Part shown: positions 1 to 11,667 of the stretch, piece after piece
Numbering within the stretch: the stretch's first letter is position 1
Layout of the letters: every line of letters starts with the position of its first letter
Origin: Microcebus murinus
Lineage: Eukaryota; Chordata; Mammalia; Primates; Cheirogaleidae
Assembly: GCF_040939455.1 (NCBI RefSeq)
Contig: NC_134126.1
Span: 3,592,375-3,656,374 of the forward strand
Direction: 5' to 3'
DNA length: 64,000 nucleotides
The notes under the pieces: generated by a model
Database searches by the model: none
Seen by the model: the letters and a program-made list of their open reading frames with translations, nothing else
What the model was told of the DNA's origin: nothing
Position numbers and translations under genes: made by a program

Positions 1-305
1 GTAATAATGAAATGTTCTTGTTACTTTCCTGCAACTCCTCTACTTTTGATTTTTGTGCTTGAAGCAGAAAGAAGTCTAGAGAAGTCACAGCTATTGTCCA
101 GGGAGTTATCAACAAGGCTGGGAAATAGTTTATTGCTGTAATTATTAGGAGTAAAGATTACAACATTGTTTTTAATAATAAAAAGTTGAAGCAAACTAAT
201 TGTCCACAGATAAATGGCAGTATAAAAAGAGAGCTATCTCTATGCATCCATGTGAAATAAAGAGTGCTATATCTATTAATTTACATATATATTAAAAATA
301 GGTTT
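1..305. other. AT-rich single-copy sequence
   Basis: No gene, repeat or tandem array is recognised here. The sequence is AT-rich with frequent stops in all frames. Confidence 0.5.
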
Positions 306-410
306 TTAGGGGTGGGTGTGGCAGCTCATGCCTGTAATCCACTTTGGAGGTTGATGCAGGAGGATGACATGAGCCCAGTAGTTCCAGACAGCTATGATTG
401 TACCTAATAA
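306..410 (+). repeat. Alu monomer-like fragment (FLAM/FRAM type)
   Basis: A diverged left-arm Alu reads GGTGTGGCAGCTCATGCCTG, then TAATCC, GAGGTTGATGCAGGAGGATGA and GAGCCCAGTAGTTCCAGA. It stops after one arm with no right arm. Either an ancient free monomer or a heavily deleted Alu would fit. Confidence 0.7.
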
Positions 411-2108
411 AGAAGAATAGGTTTATACAATAATTTCACTGGGTAATAATATGCATATATAAATATGAGAAATTCAGAGAAGAGGAAGTTACAAAGGGAA
501 TGGCTTAAAGTGGGTTTACTAAGTAGCTAGCCAATTCAATGGAGTGTGGAAAACATGACAAGATTAGATTAATCATTTAACTGTACGACCTTCTGTATTG
601 CTTGCATTATATTTGACTTAAACAGTCATTGTTTTATAAAAGTAACTCTTTTAAGAAAAAAATTGCCACTGCAGAAAAAGTATTATGCCAATGGAGAGTA
701 AAACTGTGGTTCAATTTTGACGTGGGAAATTTTGATAGTCACCATTTATGCTGTCTTTCCCATAAATTCTGCAAAGTTGAAAGTTTTGAAAATATATGCC
801 TATGTCTCAATAAAATAGTTGCACATCTTTGTTTTCTTGTCAACAGTGAAGTGATTTTTAAATAAACAGTTCAATATAGCTTTTTAGGGACGTAACAGAG
901 ATACCAAAACTCCAGAAGACAAAATAACTTTATAGAATAATTAACAATATTCTATTTTCTTAGATGTGGACTTATCATAAGCAATGAGAGGAATGTTTTC
1001 CTTTCTTTCTCAAGAGGTCCTTAAATTCTTGTCTTTTCGTGAGTTTCCATACATCGGGGAAATGTTAAACGCATTCTTCCCCTCTAAAGTATATTCTAGG
1101 ACTTGCAAACTTCAACAGCCTATATGTATATGTACACACACACATATATATTTTTAATTTTGTGAAAATAATTTCTTACGCAGATTTTAAATCCCCTTCG
1201 GTAGATTCGAGTTCACACCACTCCCTGATATATGGTGTCATTAGGGACTGATGTGATGTGGAATCATGATTGGGCCATAGAAAATTCTGTGTCCTGTGGG
1301 TAAGAACAAGAAAGAGAAAACCGTGATATAATGCAAATTTAGAAAAAAATGGATTTCCACACATTGAGAGTGTTCAGGAGGCAAAGTGGAACATGTATCT
1401 TGCTTACCCAGAGCACTCCAGGATCAGAAAATCTATAGAAATGCTCACTGCACACGCGCCCGGACACTGGACATTGTTAGCTTTCAAACTGCCCAGTGGC
1501 ATGAAGGGAATGATGTGGTAGTGCGTTTGCTGTTGCTGTGAGAGAAAGTTAGCACCCACCAATATCCTCAAGCCCTCCTACTTTTCCCAGCCTGCTTTGC
1601 GGCTAGGTTGAGCCTATTTGTTCAATGACTGTGAAGGAAAATGACTTGTGCTGCCTCTTCCTACTTTCTTTCTTCCCCTTGCCTCCACTGAGACCTCAAA
1701 GGCAAAGTGTTCCACAGGGTAAAATTACAATTAGAATCATCTCAGGATTTATGTGATTAAAAATAAAATGTTAATGAGTTAAACCACCTAGATTCGGGAT
1801 TAGTTTGAAATGACAGTAGTATATATTATCCTGACAAATATGCCTTTATTTGTATGGAAAAAAGAGGCTTGAACAATAATCATTTTAACATTGGACATGA
1901 TGACATGAAGTCCATTGTCCTACTCCAAACTCAATAGATTGGATCAATTGAAGTTCATTTTTATCTCAATGGAAAGGAAAGCTCCCCTTCCCTATAATGA
2001 CAGAATGACAGAATTGCTTTGATAGTTAATATATATCCTTAATCCAAGATAACAATACTTCAAACTGTGTGGATAAATATTATATAGCATTTGTGGACAT
2101 CTTTATTT
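411..2108. other. Unassigned AT-rich DNA
   Basis: No supported gene. Short open frames of 78 codons (629-865, plus) and 62 codons (1176-1364, minus) have no recognisable domain and are of chance length. A small TA/CA-rich patch lies near 1120-1155. The stretch 1400-1720 has higher GC content but no CpG clustering or splice-flanked exon that I can support. Confidence 0.45.
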
Positions 2109-2120
2109 TGGAGAATTATT
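2109..2120. repeat. Target-site duplication, left copy (Alu 2121-2452)
   Basis: TGGAGAATTATT here is repeated exactly at 2453-2464, bracketing the Alu. This shows L1-mediated insertion of that element. Confidence 0.9.
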
Positions 2121-2452
2121 ATTTTTTTTTTTTTTGAGACAGAGTCTCGCTTTGTTGCACAGGCTAGAGTGAGTGCCCTGGTGTCAGCCTAGCTCACAGC
2201 AACCTCAAACTCCTGGGCTCAAGCAATCCTGCTGCCTCAGCCTCCCGAGTAGCTGGGACTACAGGCATGCGCCACCACGCCCGGCTAATTTTATATATAT
2301 ATATTAGTTGGCCAATTAATTTCTTTCTATTTATAGTAGAGACGGGGTCTTGCTCTTGCTCAGGCTGGTTTCGAACTCCTGACCTCGAGCAATCCGCCCG
2401 CCTCGGCCTCCCAGAGTGCTAGGATTACAGGCTTGAGCCACCGCGCCCGGCC
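2121..2452 (-). mobile_element. Full-length strepsirrhine Alu
   Basis: A complete dimeric Alu in reverse orientation, with the poly(T) complement of its A-tail at 2121-2135 and the left-arm start (GGCCGGGCGCGGTGG complement) at 2452. The middle contains the complement of the lemur-type insertion ATTGGCCAACTAATATATA. It is non-coding and is moved in trans by L1 enzymes. A perfect 12-bp target duplication flanks it, so the insertion is fairly recent. Confidence 0.95.
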
Positions 2453-2464
2453 TGGAGAATTATT

Positions 2465-3299
2465 TTTGAAGAAACACCAATTGTAAAAAATATGATGATA
2501 TTTGATTTAAAATCATGCCTATCCCATGCATAAGAAAAAACAACTATACCAGGATATTTACTAAAAATAATGTGAAAGAATAACCTAATTGAAAAATTAA
2601 CACAATTTTCATAGATGTAGACTTATCAGAGAGCAATAAGAGGAAGTAGAGAGGTTTTTTTTTTCCTTTCTAGAAGGTGAAATCCATGGAAGGTTGAATG
2701 GTAAAATTATTGTGAATAAATTGATTAATTTGGATAATAGATCTATTTTTCTAATATGTATATTATACCAAGTTATATTGATGATTTTCCCCTTATACTT
2801 AATGGTGACTAAGATGGATGAAATATAGCAAATTTTCTGGACTAAGTTTTTTGTATTGAATGAACGTTGGGATTTTTTTTTCCTAATTTGCAAATTACAA
2901 GTGTGGTGGTTGCAAATAAAAAAAAAAGTCATTAATGAATGTGTGGGCAGGTTCAGTTTTATATATTTTTGTCTTTTAATTAAGTAAAATTCTAGAGAGC
3001 AAAATTCAGGTATATATTAATAGTTCTGAGATACAACAAATACATATACATTATGATCATTACATCAATCAAGATATAGCATATTTTTTCATATATCTGT
3101 ATGTGTATATGCATACATATAGACACACATAAAATTTGATCAATATTTTAAGAGTAATATTTTTTAAATTGTATTTTTCAATTGTTTCCTACTATTGTAT
3201 AAAATACAATTGACTCTTATAGATTGACCTTATATATTATGGTACTGCCAAATTCAGTATTATTCCTAGCAAAAACATGCTTGGTGATTTCTTTTCTTC
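2465..3299. other. AT-rich DNA without recognised feature
   Basis: Low GC content with scattered T-runs. The 107-codon minus-strand open frame at 2609-2932 is low-complexity and matches no family I know. Confidence 0.4.
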
Positions 3300-3300
3300 T

Positions 3301-3577
3301 GTTTGTTTGTTTGTTTGTTTTGAGAAAGAATCTCAATCTGTCACCCAGGCTGAAATTTAGGCTCATTGCAATCATAGCTCATTGCAACCTTGAACTCCTG
3401 GGCTCAAGCAATCCTCCTGCCTCAGCCTTCCCAGTAACTAGGAACACAGTCATACATCACCGCATCCAGCTAACTTTTAACTTTTTTTGTAGAGACTGGG
3501 TCTGAACTAGCCCATGTTGGTCTCAAAAGTTCTCCCAAAGTACTGGGATTATAGGCATGAGCCACCGTACCCAGCTA
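3301..3577 (-). mobile_element. Old AluJ-like element
   Basis: The reverse complement of a dimeric Alu, recognisable from GAGAAAGAATCTCAATCTGTC, CCTCAGCCTTCCCAGTA and CACCGTACCCAGCT, but much more diverged than the other copies. It lacks the lemur-type middle insertion. A (GTTT)n stretch at 3300-3320 is the degenerated tail. This suggests insertion before the strepsirrhine-specific Alu families expanded. Confidence 0.85.
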
Positions 3578-3764
3578 TGTTTTGTAATTTCTTCAGGATT
3601 CTCTATATACACGATCATGTAACATAGAAATAAAAAGTTTTACTTTTGCCTTTGGAAAATGTGTGTCATTTTATTTTATTTATTTATGTTTTCCCCTCTA
3701 TGTATTGGCCTGGACTTCTAATAAAATATTTAAATGTTCTATCATGTTCTTTTTTTAAATTTCA

Positions 3765-3985
3765 GAGTATTACAGTCGTATACACATTTTGGTTGCATGA
3801 ATTGCTTTTATGCCATTTAAGTTAAATTTATAAGTGTGCCTGTCACCAAGATAGCATGCATTGTACCTGTTAGGTGTGAATTTACCCCGTCCATCCTCTC
3901 CCCACCACCTGCTTGGTTTCCACTGAGTTTTATTACCATATGTGCCCACAAATGTTGATCAATTAGTTCCAGTTTAATAGTGATT
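3765..3985 (-). mobile_element. L1 3' UTR fragment, strepsirrhine type
   Basis: Resembles the 3' UTR of the L1 at 6173-7395: TGTACCTGTTAGGTGTGAAT followed by a C-rich stretch and TTGATCAATTAGTTCCAGTT. Diverged, minus strand, non-coding. Whether it joins the older L1 sequence that follows is uncertain. Confidence 0.5.
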
Positions 3986-3989
3986 ATCT

Positions 3990-5150
3990 TGTTCTTAATC
4001 TTAGGAGAAAAGCCCTCAATGTCTCCCCACTAAGAGTAATATTTGCTGCAGGTGCTTGTGGAAGCTGTTTTTCAGATGAATGTATTTCAAATTGTTGAGA
4101 CTTTTTTAACATGTATGAGTAGGGTTGATTTTTTCAAGTGTTCCAGCTATATTTTATTCTCTTCTAGTTTAATATGGTGAACTATATGTGTATTGGAATG
4201 ATAACTAAACTTGTATATCTTGAATAATCTTCTAGTGGTCAGAATATCTTATTCATTTTTTTAGATATTTCTGGTTTTTTTCTTATGTCAAGGATTTTTC
4301 ATCTATGAAGGGATGTTAGTAAATGTTCTTATCAGGCTTGTTTGTCCTTAAAAACAAGTTGAGAAGTGTTTCCTACTTCCTTTTTTTCCTTTTAGGAATA
4401 TATATATATGTATATATCCATATACATATATGCATATATGTATACTCCTTTTAGGAGTATACATATATGCATACAATTAGTATTTATTTATAAAATATTT
4501 GACTGAATATACCAGGTAAGCCATCTGGGTTTGGAAAGTTTTCAAATGGTAATGCATTTGACTACCAATTCAATTTGTATAATTAATATAGGGCTATTCT
4601 GATTTTTAAATTTTTCTTCAGTCTGTTTTCCTGATATGTATCTTTTAATATGTCTCTTACATGAGTTTTGAAATTTATTAGATTTAGATTTTTCTTGATG
4701 GTCTCTTATTATTGCCCATAGGATCTCTAATGACATGTTTTTTATTGTTGTTGTTGTTCCTGGTATTGATAATTGAGTTTTCTCTTTTTCTTTATCAATA
4801 TCAATACTATTAATTTTATCATACAATTTTGGGATTTTTTTCAAGAACTTTCTCTACTAATTGTTTTATATTTTATTCATTTCTATACTTTATCATTTTA
4901 TTTCCTTTGGGTTTAATTTGCTCTTCTTTTTCTAGTTTCTAAGGTAGAATCTTAGATCAATTATTTTAAACCTGTCCACTTTGAGTATATAAGCATTATA
5001 AATATGAATTTTCATCTAAGTATTGCATTAACTGCATCTCAGAAAATTTCATATTTTGTGCTTCTATATCATTTAATGCAAAGTAAGTTCTTTTTCATTT
5101 CCTTTTTTCTTTCCTTTTTGACTTTTTTGATATTCTAGATTTCAAAATGT
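3990..5150 (-). mobile_element. Ancient L1 ORF2 remnant (reverse transcriptase region)
   Basis: The minus strand resembles ORF2 of an old mammalian L1. Phrases such as ACCAGGTAAGCCATCTGGGT (4510-4530) and TCTTTTTCTAGTTTCTAAGG (4925-4945) are the complements of typical L1 reverse-transcriptase segments. Many stops and indels are present, so no protein is made. A hairpin-forming TA-rich insertion sits inside at 4429-4473. Confidence 0.6.
4429..4473. repeat. Perfect 21-bp inverted repeat, 3-nt loop
   Basis: The arms at 4429-4449 and 4453-4473 are exact reverse complements around TTT. The centre reads ACTCCTTTTAGGAGT. It lies inside degraded L1 sequence next to a TA-rich stretch (4400-4440). Confidence 0.9.
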
Positions 5151-5194
5151 TAATTATGAAAACTATAGAGCTTTTAATAGAAAACACAATAATA

Positions 5195-6005
5195 TTATCA
5201 TGATTTAAATAAGGATAAGCAAAGATTTCTTAGGACACAAAATGAAATAACCATAAAAATTATAAGTTAAATTTTATCAAAACTGAAAATTTCTGATCAA
5301 AAGAAACAATTGAAAAAAAAGCTAGATAAGACTCAAGGTGGTGAAAAATATTTGCAAAACATATCTGACAAAGCATTTTTATTCAGAATATAAAGGAACA
5401 CTGATAAATCCAGAATAAAAGAAAATGTTTAAAAGAGGGCACAATATTTGAGCAGACATGTTACAAAGTAGATATACAAATGTCCAGCAAGCACAAGAAA
5501 ATGTTCCTGGCAATCATCAGAAAATATATTTTATAATCATAATTAGATAGATATTACTGAAAACTATTAGCAAAGTAAAATTAAAAAGACTGCCACTGCC
5601 AAATTGTGGCAAAAATGAGGAGTAAGTGGACTCATATAAAATATGACAGAGAATGCAAAATAGTTCAAACGCTACAAACAAATACTTTTTTAATAAAGTT
5701 AAATGTATAACTAATAATTCATTGATTTAAACTACTATTTCTGTTCCAAGGTACCTTCACAATATAAAACAAAACACTTTAAAAATTATTTGTATAATAC
5801 CATAGCAAGCTTTATTCATAATAACCAAAATTATAAATAAACCTGAGTAAACATCAATAGGAGAATAGATAATCAAACTGTGATAAATTCATAGAATGGA
5901 ATATTATGCATCAAAAAACAATGTAACTGCTGTGATAGTAATCTATTAATAATTTCATAGACATTATGTTGAGAGAAAGAAGGCTAGCAAAAAAGGAATA
6001 TATAC
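5195..6005 (+). mobile_element. Ancient L1 ORF2/3' remnant
   Basis: Plus-strand decayed L1: TTTTATCAAAACTGAAAATT, then AAAGAGGGCACAATATTTGA, a stretch resembling the CTTTATTCATAATAACCAAAA motif, and AATGGAATATTATGCATCA near 5900. These follow the order seen near the C-terminal end of old L1 ORF2. No open frame survives. Confidence 0.65.
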
Positions 6006-6011
6006 ATATAT

Positions 6012-6014
6012 GAA

Positions 6015-6045
<31 letters not shown>
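6012..6045. repeat. (TA)n microsatellite
   Basis: A run of TA dinucleotides between ...CATATATGAAAACATA and TTCCATACATATG. Confidence 0.9.
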
Positions 6046-6139
6046 TCCATACATATGACATACTGTACCAGGCAAAATTAACACCTAATGGGAAAAAAAT
6101 TAAACAGCAAACCAAACCCTAGTGATTGCTTCTGGTCTT

Positions 6140-6172
6140 CAGGGAGTGGGATAATTTTTTTCCCACTCCCTG
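6140..6172. repeat. 12-bp perfect inverted repeat
   Basis: CAGGGAGTGGGA (6140-6151) and TCCCACTCCCTG (6161-6172) surround a 9-nt T-rich loop. It touches the poly(T) that marks the 3' end of the minus-strand L1. It looks like a bacterial terminator, but this is vertebrate DNA. Confidence 0.85.
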
Positions 6173-7395
6173 TTTTTTTTTTATTTCCACATATACCGGG
6201 GATACAAATGTTTAGGTTACATATATTGTCTTTGCCCTACTTAAGTCAGAGCTTCAAGCATGTCCATCCCCCAGACAGTGCACACTGCACCCATTAGGTG
6301 TGTCTGTCCCATCCACTACTACCCCCTCACACCTGCCCAACACCCAATGAATGTGACTAATATATGTGCACTTAAGTATTGGTCAGTTAAGTCAGCTAAT
6401 ACCAATTTGATAGTGAGTACTTGTGGTGCTTGTTTTTCCATTCTTGAGATACTTCTTCACTTAGTAGAATGGGCTCCAGCTCCATCCAGGATAATACAAG
6501 AGGTGCTAGATCACCATCGTTTTTTGCAGCTAAATAGAACTCTGTGGTATACATATACCACATTTTATTAATCCACTCATGGATTGATGGCACTTGGGTT
6601 GTTTCCACATCTTTACAATTGTGAATTGTGCTGCTCTGAACATTATAGTGCAGATGTCTTTTTTATAGACTGTCTTTTGTTCCTTTGGGCAGATGCCCAG
6701 CAGTGGGATTGCTGGATTAAATGGTAGTTCTACTTGTAGTTCTTTGAGGTATCTCCATACTACTTTCCACAGAGGTTGTACCAGTTTGCAGTCCTTCCAG
6801 CAGTGTGTGAGTGTTCCTATCTCCACATGCACACCAATCTCCACATCCACGCCAACACTTATTGTTTTTGGTCTATTTGATAAAGGCCATTCTCACTAGA
6901 GTTAAGTGATACCTCATGTGGTTTTGATTCGCATTTCCCTGATGATTAGAAATGTTGAGCATTTTTTTCATATATTTGTTGGCCATTAGTCTATCTTCTT
7001 TTGAAAAGTTTCTGTGCATAATTTTTGCCCACTTTTTGATAGGGTTGATTTTTTTCTTGGTAATTTTCCTGAGTTCTATATAGATTCCAGTTACCAGCCC
7101 TTTATCGGGTGTGTAGTTTGCAAATATTTTCTCCCATTCTGTAGGTTGTCTGCTTGCTCTTGTGATAGTTTCCTTGGCTGTGCAGAAGCTTTTTAATTGG
7201 ATCAGATCCCTTTTGTTTATTTATGTATTTGTTTCTGTGATTGCCGTTTGGGTCTTCTTCATAAATTCTTTCCCCAGGCCAATTTCTATAAGAGTTTTTC
7301 CAACATTTTCTTCTAGAATTCTAGAAACTATTCTAGAATAGTTTCATGTCTTAGGTTTAGTCTGTTATTTCATGTCTTAGGTTTAGTCTGTTATC
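6173..7395 (-). mobile_element. Strepsirrhine L1, 5'-truncated 3' end
   Basis: A minus-strand L1 with its A-tail complement at 6173-6182, a 3' UTR to about 6400, then the ORF2 C-terminal region. Conceptual translation of the minus strand at 6530-6850 contains [13 protein letters not shown] and [12 protein letters not shown], typical of the end of L1 ORF2 after the Cys/His motif. Frameshifts and stops break the frame, so it is inactive. Near its upstream end a 26-bp segment is tandemly duplicated (about 7342-7393). The rest of ORF2, ORF1 and the 5' UTR are missing, as is usual for truncated insertions. Confidence 0.85.
7342..7393. repeat. 26-bp tandem duplication inside L1
   Basis: CATGTCTTAGGTTTAGTCTG plus TTAT occurs twice at a 26-bp spacing. 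It is preceded by a TTCTAGAA-rich near-palindrome at 7311-7340. Confidence 0.85.
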
Positions 7396-7784
7396 CACAG
7401 GAGTTGAGGATAGTTTACATATATACACACGCTCTTCAAATAAGAGAACTGACTACTTATCATGCAGAGCCTTTAGTACTGCTTTTCCAAGCCCTAGCAT
7501 CCACAGGATGATGGTGAGACATAGTGGTTCCATTGCTCACACACTGGCTTTGCATCAAAAAAGAATCTCAGAAGTATGAGACATGGAGTTCGTATAGGGT
7601 GGTTGGACACTGACCCATTCTCCTCTCCAGAGAGAGAGACAGGGACTTTATTCTGTAATGTAAACAAATCCTTTCCTGGTATGGAAGGACGGTCCCTAGA
7701 TTTTTGCTACCTAGGAATGTAAGCAAATAACAGAGGGAAATAAGTCTTTAAATCTCCCTGGAGAATTAAGTCACTCTGCATTCC
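7396..7784. other. Unassigned segment, possible old LTR or MER sequence
   Basis: A moderately GC-balanced block with GAGAGAGAGACAGGGAC near 7629 and GAATGTAAGCAAATAACAGA near 7714. It resembles an old interspersed repeat, but I cannot name the family. No coding potential. Confidence 0.3.
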
Positions 7785-7990
7785 CCGCATCATTGGCGAC
7801 CACTAATTTACTTTTTGTCTCTATGTATTTGTCTGTTCTCAATATTCCATATAAATGGGCTCATAATATATGGCCTTTTGTATGTGGCTTCTTTCACTCA
7901 GCATGTTGTTTCAAGGCCCATCCATGTTGTAACATGTATTAATACTTCATGTCCTTTTCCTTGTAATTAAATATGCATAAAATAGTATTC
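7785..7990 (-). mobile_element. Ancient L1 3' UTR fragment
   Basis: GACCACTAATTTACTTTTTG, TGGGCTCATAATATATGGCC and TTTCACTCAGCATGTTG are the complement of a familiar 3' UTR block of old mammalian L1 families. Non-coding. Confidence 0.65.
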
Positions 7991-8735
7991 ACTATTTTAA
8001 AAAATCTCTTTGGAGAAATACACTGTCAGTAGCATCCAGTGCATGCTTTTTTACACAGTATTTTTTAACCAAATTTTTGCCAGAGCTCGTTTGTTCACAT
8101 AGTCTGGAGAGTGCCCAAAAAGTATTGATATTCATAATTGTCTCCCAACAGAATAGTAACTGGGAAGAGGCATAAGGTAATTTTCTGGGGATATGGCAAT
8201 ATTCTATATCTTTATAGACGTGTGGGATACATGGATGCAACTATTTCTCTATAGTCATTGAATTATACACATATTTGTGCACTTAAATATTTTTGTAAAA
8301 TTTACCCTAATATGAAAAAGAAGTGTGAAAAAAATATTGAAGTTTATGTAACAGTGTTTTTATTTTCTTGTAGTGACGTGATGAGCAATTTGGAACCTAA
8401 CTTCTGTGTATTGTAGACTTCCTCAAATAAATAAATATAATAATCTTAATGAGAGCCAAGGTTTTGCTGTTCAGAAATATAATTACAAATGTGGAAAGGA
8501 GGAACACTAGAATGTGTGCTATGGAGTTGGATTGTAATTGAAGGAATTAGTAAGAATTCATGTTTTTTGCTAGCTAGCTAGATCTACAGATCCATCAAAC
8601 TATGGATTGACATTCATACGAGTATATATAAAATTGTTACTTTATCTTATGATAAGGTCTAATAACACAATACTCTGGTGTCAATGAGCAAACCTCATGC
8701 CCAAGTTTTGATTTCTAAATAGCATTCTTCATTTG
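7991..8735. other. Single-copy AT-rich DNA
   Basis: Nothing recognised. An 82-codon minus-strand open frame at 7992-8240 has no known domain. Confidence 0.4.
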
Positions 8736-8750
8736 AAATAACAAAGATTC

Positions 8751-9077
8751 CCAGGCCAGGCGCGGGGGCTCACATCTGTAATCCTAGCAACTCTGGGAGG
8801 CCAAGGCGGGTGGATTGCTCAAGGTCAAGAGTTGGAAAACAGCCTGAGCAAGACTGAGACCCCATCTCTACTAAAAATAGAAAGAAATTAGCTGGACAAA
8901 TAAAAATATATAGAGAAAAACTTAGCCAGGCATGGTGGCGCATGCCTGTAGTCCCAGCTACTCGGGAGGCTGAGGCAGGAGGATCGCTTGAGCCCAGGAG
9001 TTTGAGTTTGCTGTGAGCCAGGCTGACACCATGGCACTCACTCTAGCCTGGGCAACAAAGTGAGACTCTGTCTCAAA

Positions 9078-9128
<51 letters not shown>

Positions 9129-9132
9129 AATA
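8751..9132 (+). mobile_element. Alu with long AAAT tail
   Basis: A dimeric Alu starting CCAGGCGCGGGGGCTCACA, with a diverged version of the middle insertion and a right arm ending GACTCTGTCTCAAATAAAT. A 15-bp target duplication AAATAACAAAGATTC lies at 8736-8750 and 9133-9147. The tail has become a pure AAAT array. Confidence 0.95.
9076..9132. repeat. (AAAT)n microsatellite in Alu tail
   Basis: About 14 uninterrupted AAAT units, produced from the Alu A-tail. Read on the minus strand it gives a repetitive Phe-Ile-Tyr-Leu frame that is not a protein. Confidence 0.95.
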
Positions 9133-9147
9133 AAATAACAAAGATTC

Positions 9148-10110
9148 ATAGGTAATATAGCCACTTTCAGGATGTGATAGGGAAATTACAAGATGACCTG
9201 AAACATTGTTTTAGGACAGAAAGTAAGAGAGAGCTCAATGAAACATGAGGACATGTTACAAGGACATGGAAGTCAGCCAGGAAGGGCTTTCACTGATAAA
9301 TCTGTGACACTGAGTGTGAAAATGAATAATGGTAGTCATAGATTGTAACCCTTAGAATAAAAGAATTCATCATTTTAACCAAAATATATTTCCTAGTGCT
9401 ATTCATTCATATGAGCAAGAACAATCACAACTCAACAGTAAGTTTATTTTACCATTCAACATTATAAACTTTATTTTAACATTTTTGATTTTACATGTGA
9501 TTATGTACTTAATATTGACTTCAAATAATGTTGTATTTTATGCTTTATTATTTTATAGACATGAATAAATTAAAAATTGAAAAAAAGAATTCATCATTAT
9601 ATAGTGTGTACATATATGCTGGTTAATGAAAGAATAATACAAAATAATTGAGAGAGATGCAAAATGCAATTAGTAAACAGAGAAGAAATAAGGAATGATG
9701 TATTTAAAAATTTTAACGCATGATAAAGCCAATGTGTTAAAATTTGAAAATTAACAAAATATTACATAGACAAAAAGTACCTTTCAACAAATTATTTATA
9801 AATGAGAAAATAGTAACTTCTGTATAGAAAACTGGTGGTCGCCATTTTAACAAGTCACCAAAACTAACATTGCTATTACTTGGACAAGCCAATAGCACAT
9901 ACTTCCTGATAAGACAGACTATGAAGGATAAGTCAGTTCATTGCTATTTTTGAAAATTACATTATCTCAATCTAATTAAGAAGAATCTCCATGTAATCCC
10001 AGCTTGACAGGCATCTTACAAAATAACTAGCCTATTCCCTTCCAAAATAGTAATCAGGAAACGTACAGAAAAATAATGTGCGACAACTGCTACAGATTAT
10101 AAAAAAATAA
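9148..10110. other. Unassigned AT-rich DNA
   Basis: No gene or named repeat found. The sequence is low in GC with many stops in all frames. Confidence 0.4.
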
Positions 10111-10113
10111 AAT

Positions 10114-10490
10114 GGGCCGGGCTCGGTGGCTCGCGCCTGTAATCCTAGCACTGTGGGAGGCCAAGGCGGGTATATCGCTCAAGGTCAGGAGTTCGTAAAC
10201 AGCCAGAGCAAGCGCGAGACCCGTCTCTACTATAAATAGAAAGAAATTAATTGGCCAACTAATATATATAGAAAAAACGAGCCGGGCATGGTGGCGCATG
10301 CCTGTAGTCCCAGCTATTCGGGAGGCTGAGGCAGGAGGATCGCTTGAGCCCAGGAGTGTGAGGTTCTGTGAGCTAGGCTGACGCCACGGCACTCACTCTA
10401 GCCTGAGCAACAAAGTGAGACTCTGTCTCAAAATAAATAAAATATAATAAAATAAAATAAAATAAAATAAAATAAAATAAAATAAAATAA
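10114..10490 (+). mobile_element. Strepsirrhine Alu with AAAAT tail
   Basis: A full dimeric Alu (GGGCCGGGCTCGGTGGCTC start) with the exact middle insertion ATTGGCCAACTAATATATA. Its tail is expanded to an (AAAAT)n array at about 10437-10492. An A-rich direct repeat (AAATAAAATG) sits on both sides, but the tail makes the duplication edge ambiguous. Confidence 0.93.
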
Positions 10491-10492
10491 AA
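10437..10492. repeat. (AAAAT)n microsatellite
   Basis: About ten AAAAT units at the end of the Alu. Confidence 0.93.
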
Positions 10493-10493
10493 T

Positions 10494-11667
10494 GACTTGA
10501 CAAATAAAATGCATGGTGCTGGATTTAAAGGAAGACTGGGGATACCAACAGCTTCTACAAATATTAGCAGGAGAATTGGCTCTTTCTTGGATTATATTAA
10601 TATCATTTATATCTTTAAATAAAAACAGAAGTTATAATTCTATACTGATACACAGTGTAGATATGAATAGATTGATGTATAGCTATGAAAGAATAAATAA
10701 ATGAGATATGAGCTAAGTGACAACTAATAAATAAAGAAGAAATAATATATTTATAAATTATAATGGATGCTAAACTAATAACAGTTTGATAGGAATATAA
10801 TAATTACATAAACAGATATGTACTTGTATTCATTAATATATGAGTTTTGTGTGCATTTTGACTATTTCCATACATTCGTATCTGTGGATTGACTAACACA
10901 ATTGATTCATTACATATAAATTATAAATAAAGATAAGAAATCTCACTAGTTGTCTAGACTATTTCTTCACTGATACGAAAAGGCATATGTTTAAGACAAT
11001 TGTATTTGATATGTGGTGATTATATATGCATTATTATTTGGTTTGATTCATTTTTTTCAGTATGAATCAAAATCCTGCCAGATATGAAGCCTTCAGCTTA
11101 GTCATATCTGAGTTATGCCAATCAGAAAAGCAGTCTGGGTACTACCAATGCTGTGAATAGAGCATTAATTTCACTGCTGAATGATTTAAACATGGTTATA
11201 CAGATATTTCTCAAATCTCAAAATGATATAAACCATAAATACGTTCCCTGTAACTGGCAAGTTTATGCTCATAGGCCATTTAGAAAAAAGAATTTTAGCA
11301 GTGGAGAAAGGAAAAAAAGGAATATATCATTAAATATTGAAATTTGGAATCCCACAGAGTATGGTTAGTATCTTAATTCAAAAAGGTATTTGGAATGAGG
11401 GAAAAGATTGTTCAGGAACATATTCATTTGAATTGCTGTATGCAGGAAAGACGAATCATCATACGTTTGCCAAGTAGTTTAAAAAAATATTTTTTCTATG
11501 TTCTATAATTATTATAAATCCTCTTTGCTTATATAAACAAAGTTGGAAGCTACATGGAAATGCAGCTAGATTATTTAAACTGTGTAGATACAAATTTGCA
11601 ATAATTTAATCCAAATATAAAATTTTTGTTCAATTTTTTTCATATATTTTAATTTTAATCTCTACAT
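10494..11667. other. Unassigned AT-rich DNA
   Basis: Open frames of 63 codons (10513-10704) and 71 codons (11153-11368) on the plus strand have no recognisable domain, no coding-like composition and no supporting splice context. Confidence 0.4.

Noticed and set aside
6140..6172. GC-rich hairpin followed by a T-run, resembling a bacterial terminator.
   Set aside because: The window is vertebrate nuclear DNA full of Alu and L1. The T-run is the complement of an L1 A-tail.
8958..9164. A membrane-protein-like frame (repeated Phe-Ile-Tyr-Leu).
   Set aside because: It is the antisense translation of the Alu AAAT tail and right arm.
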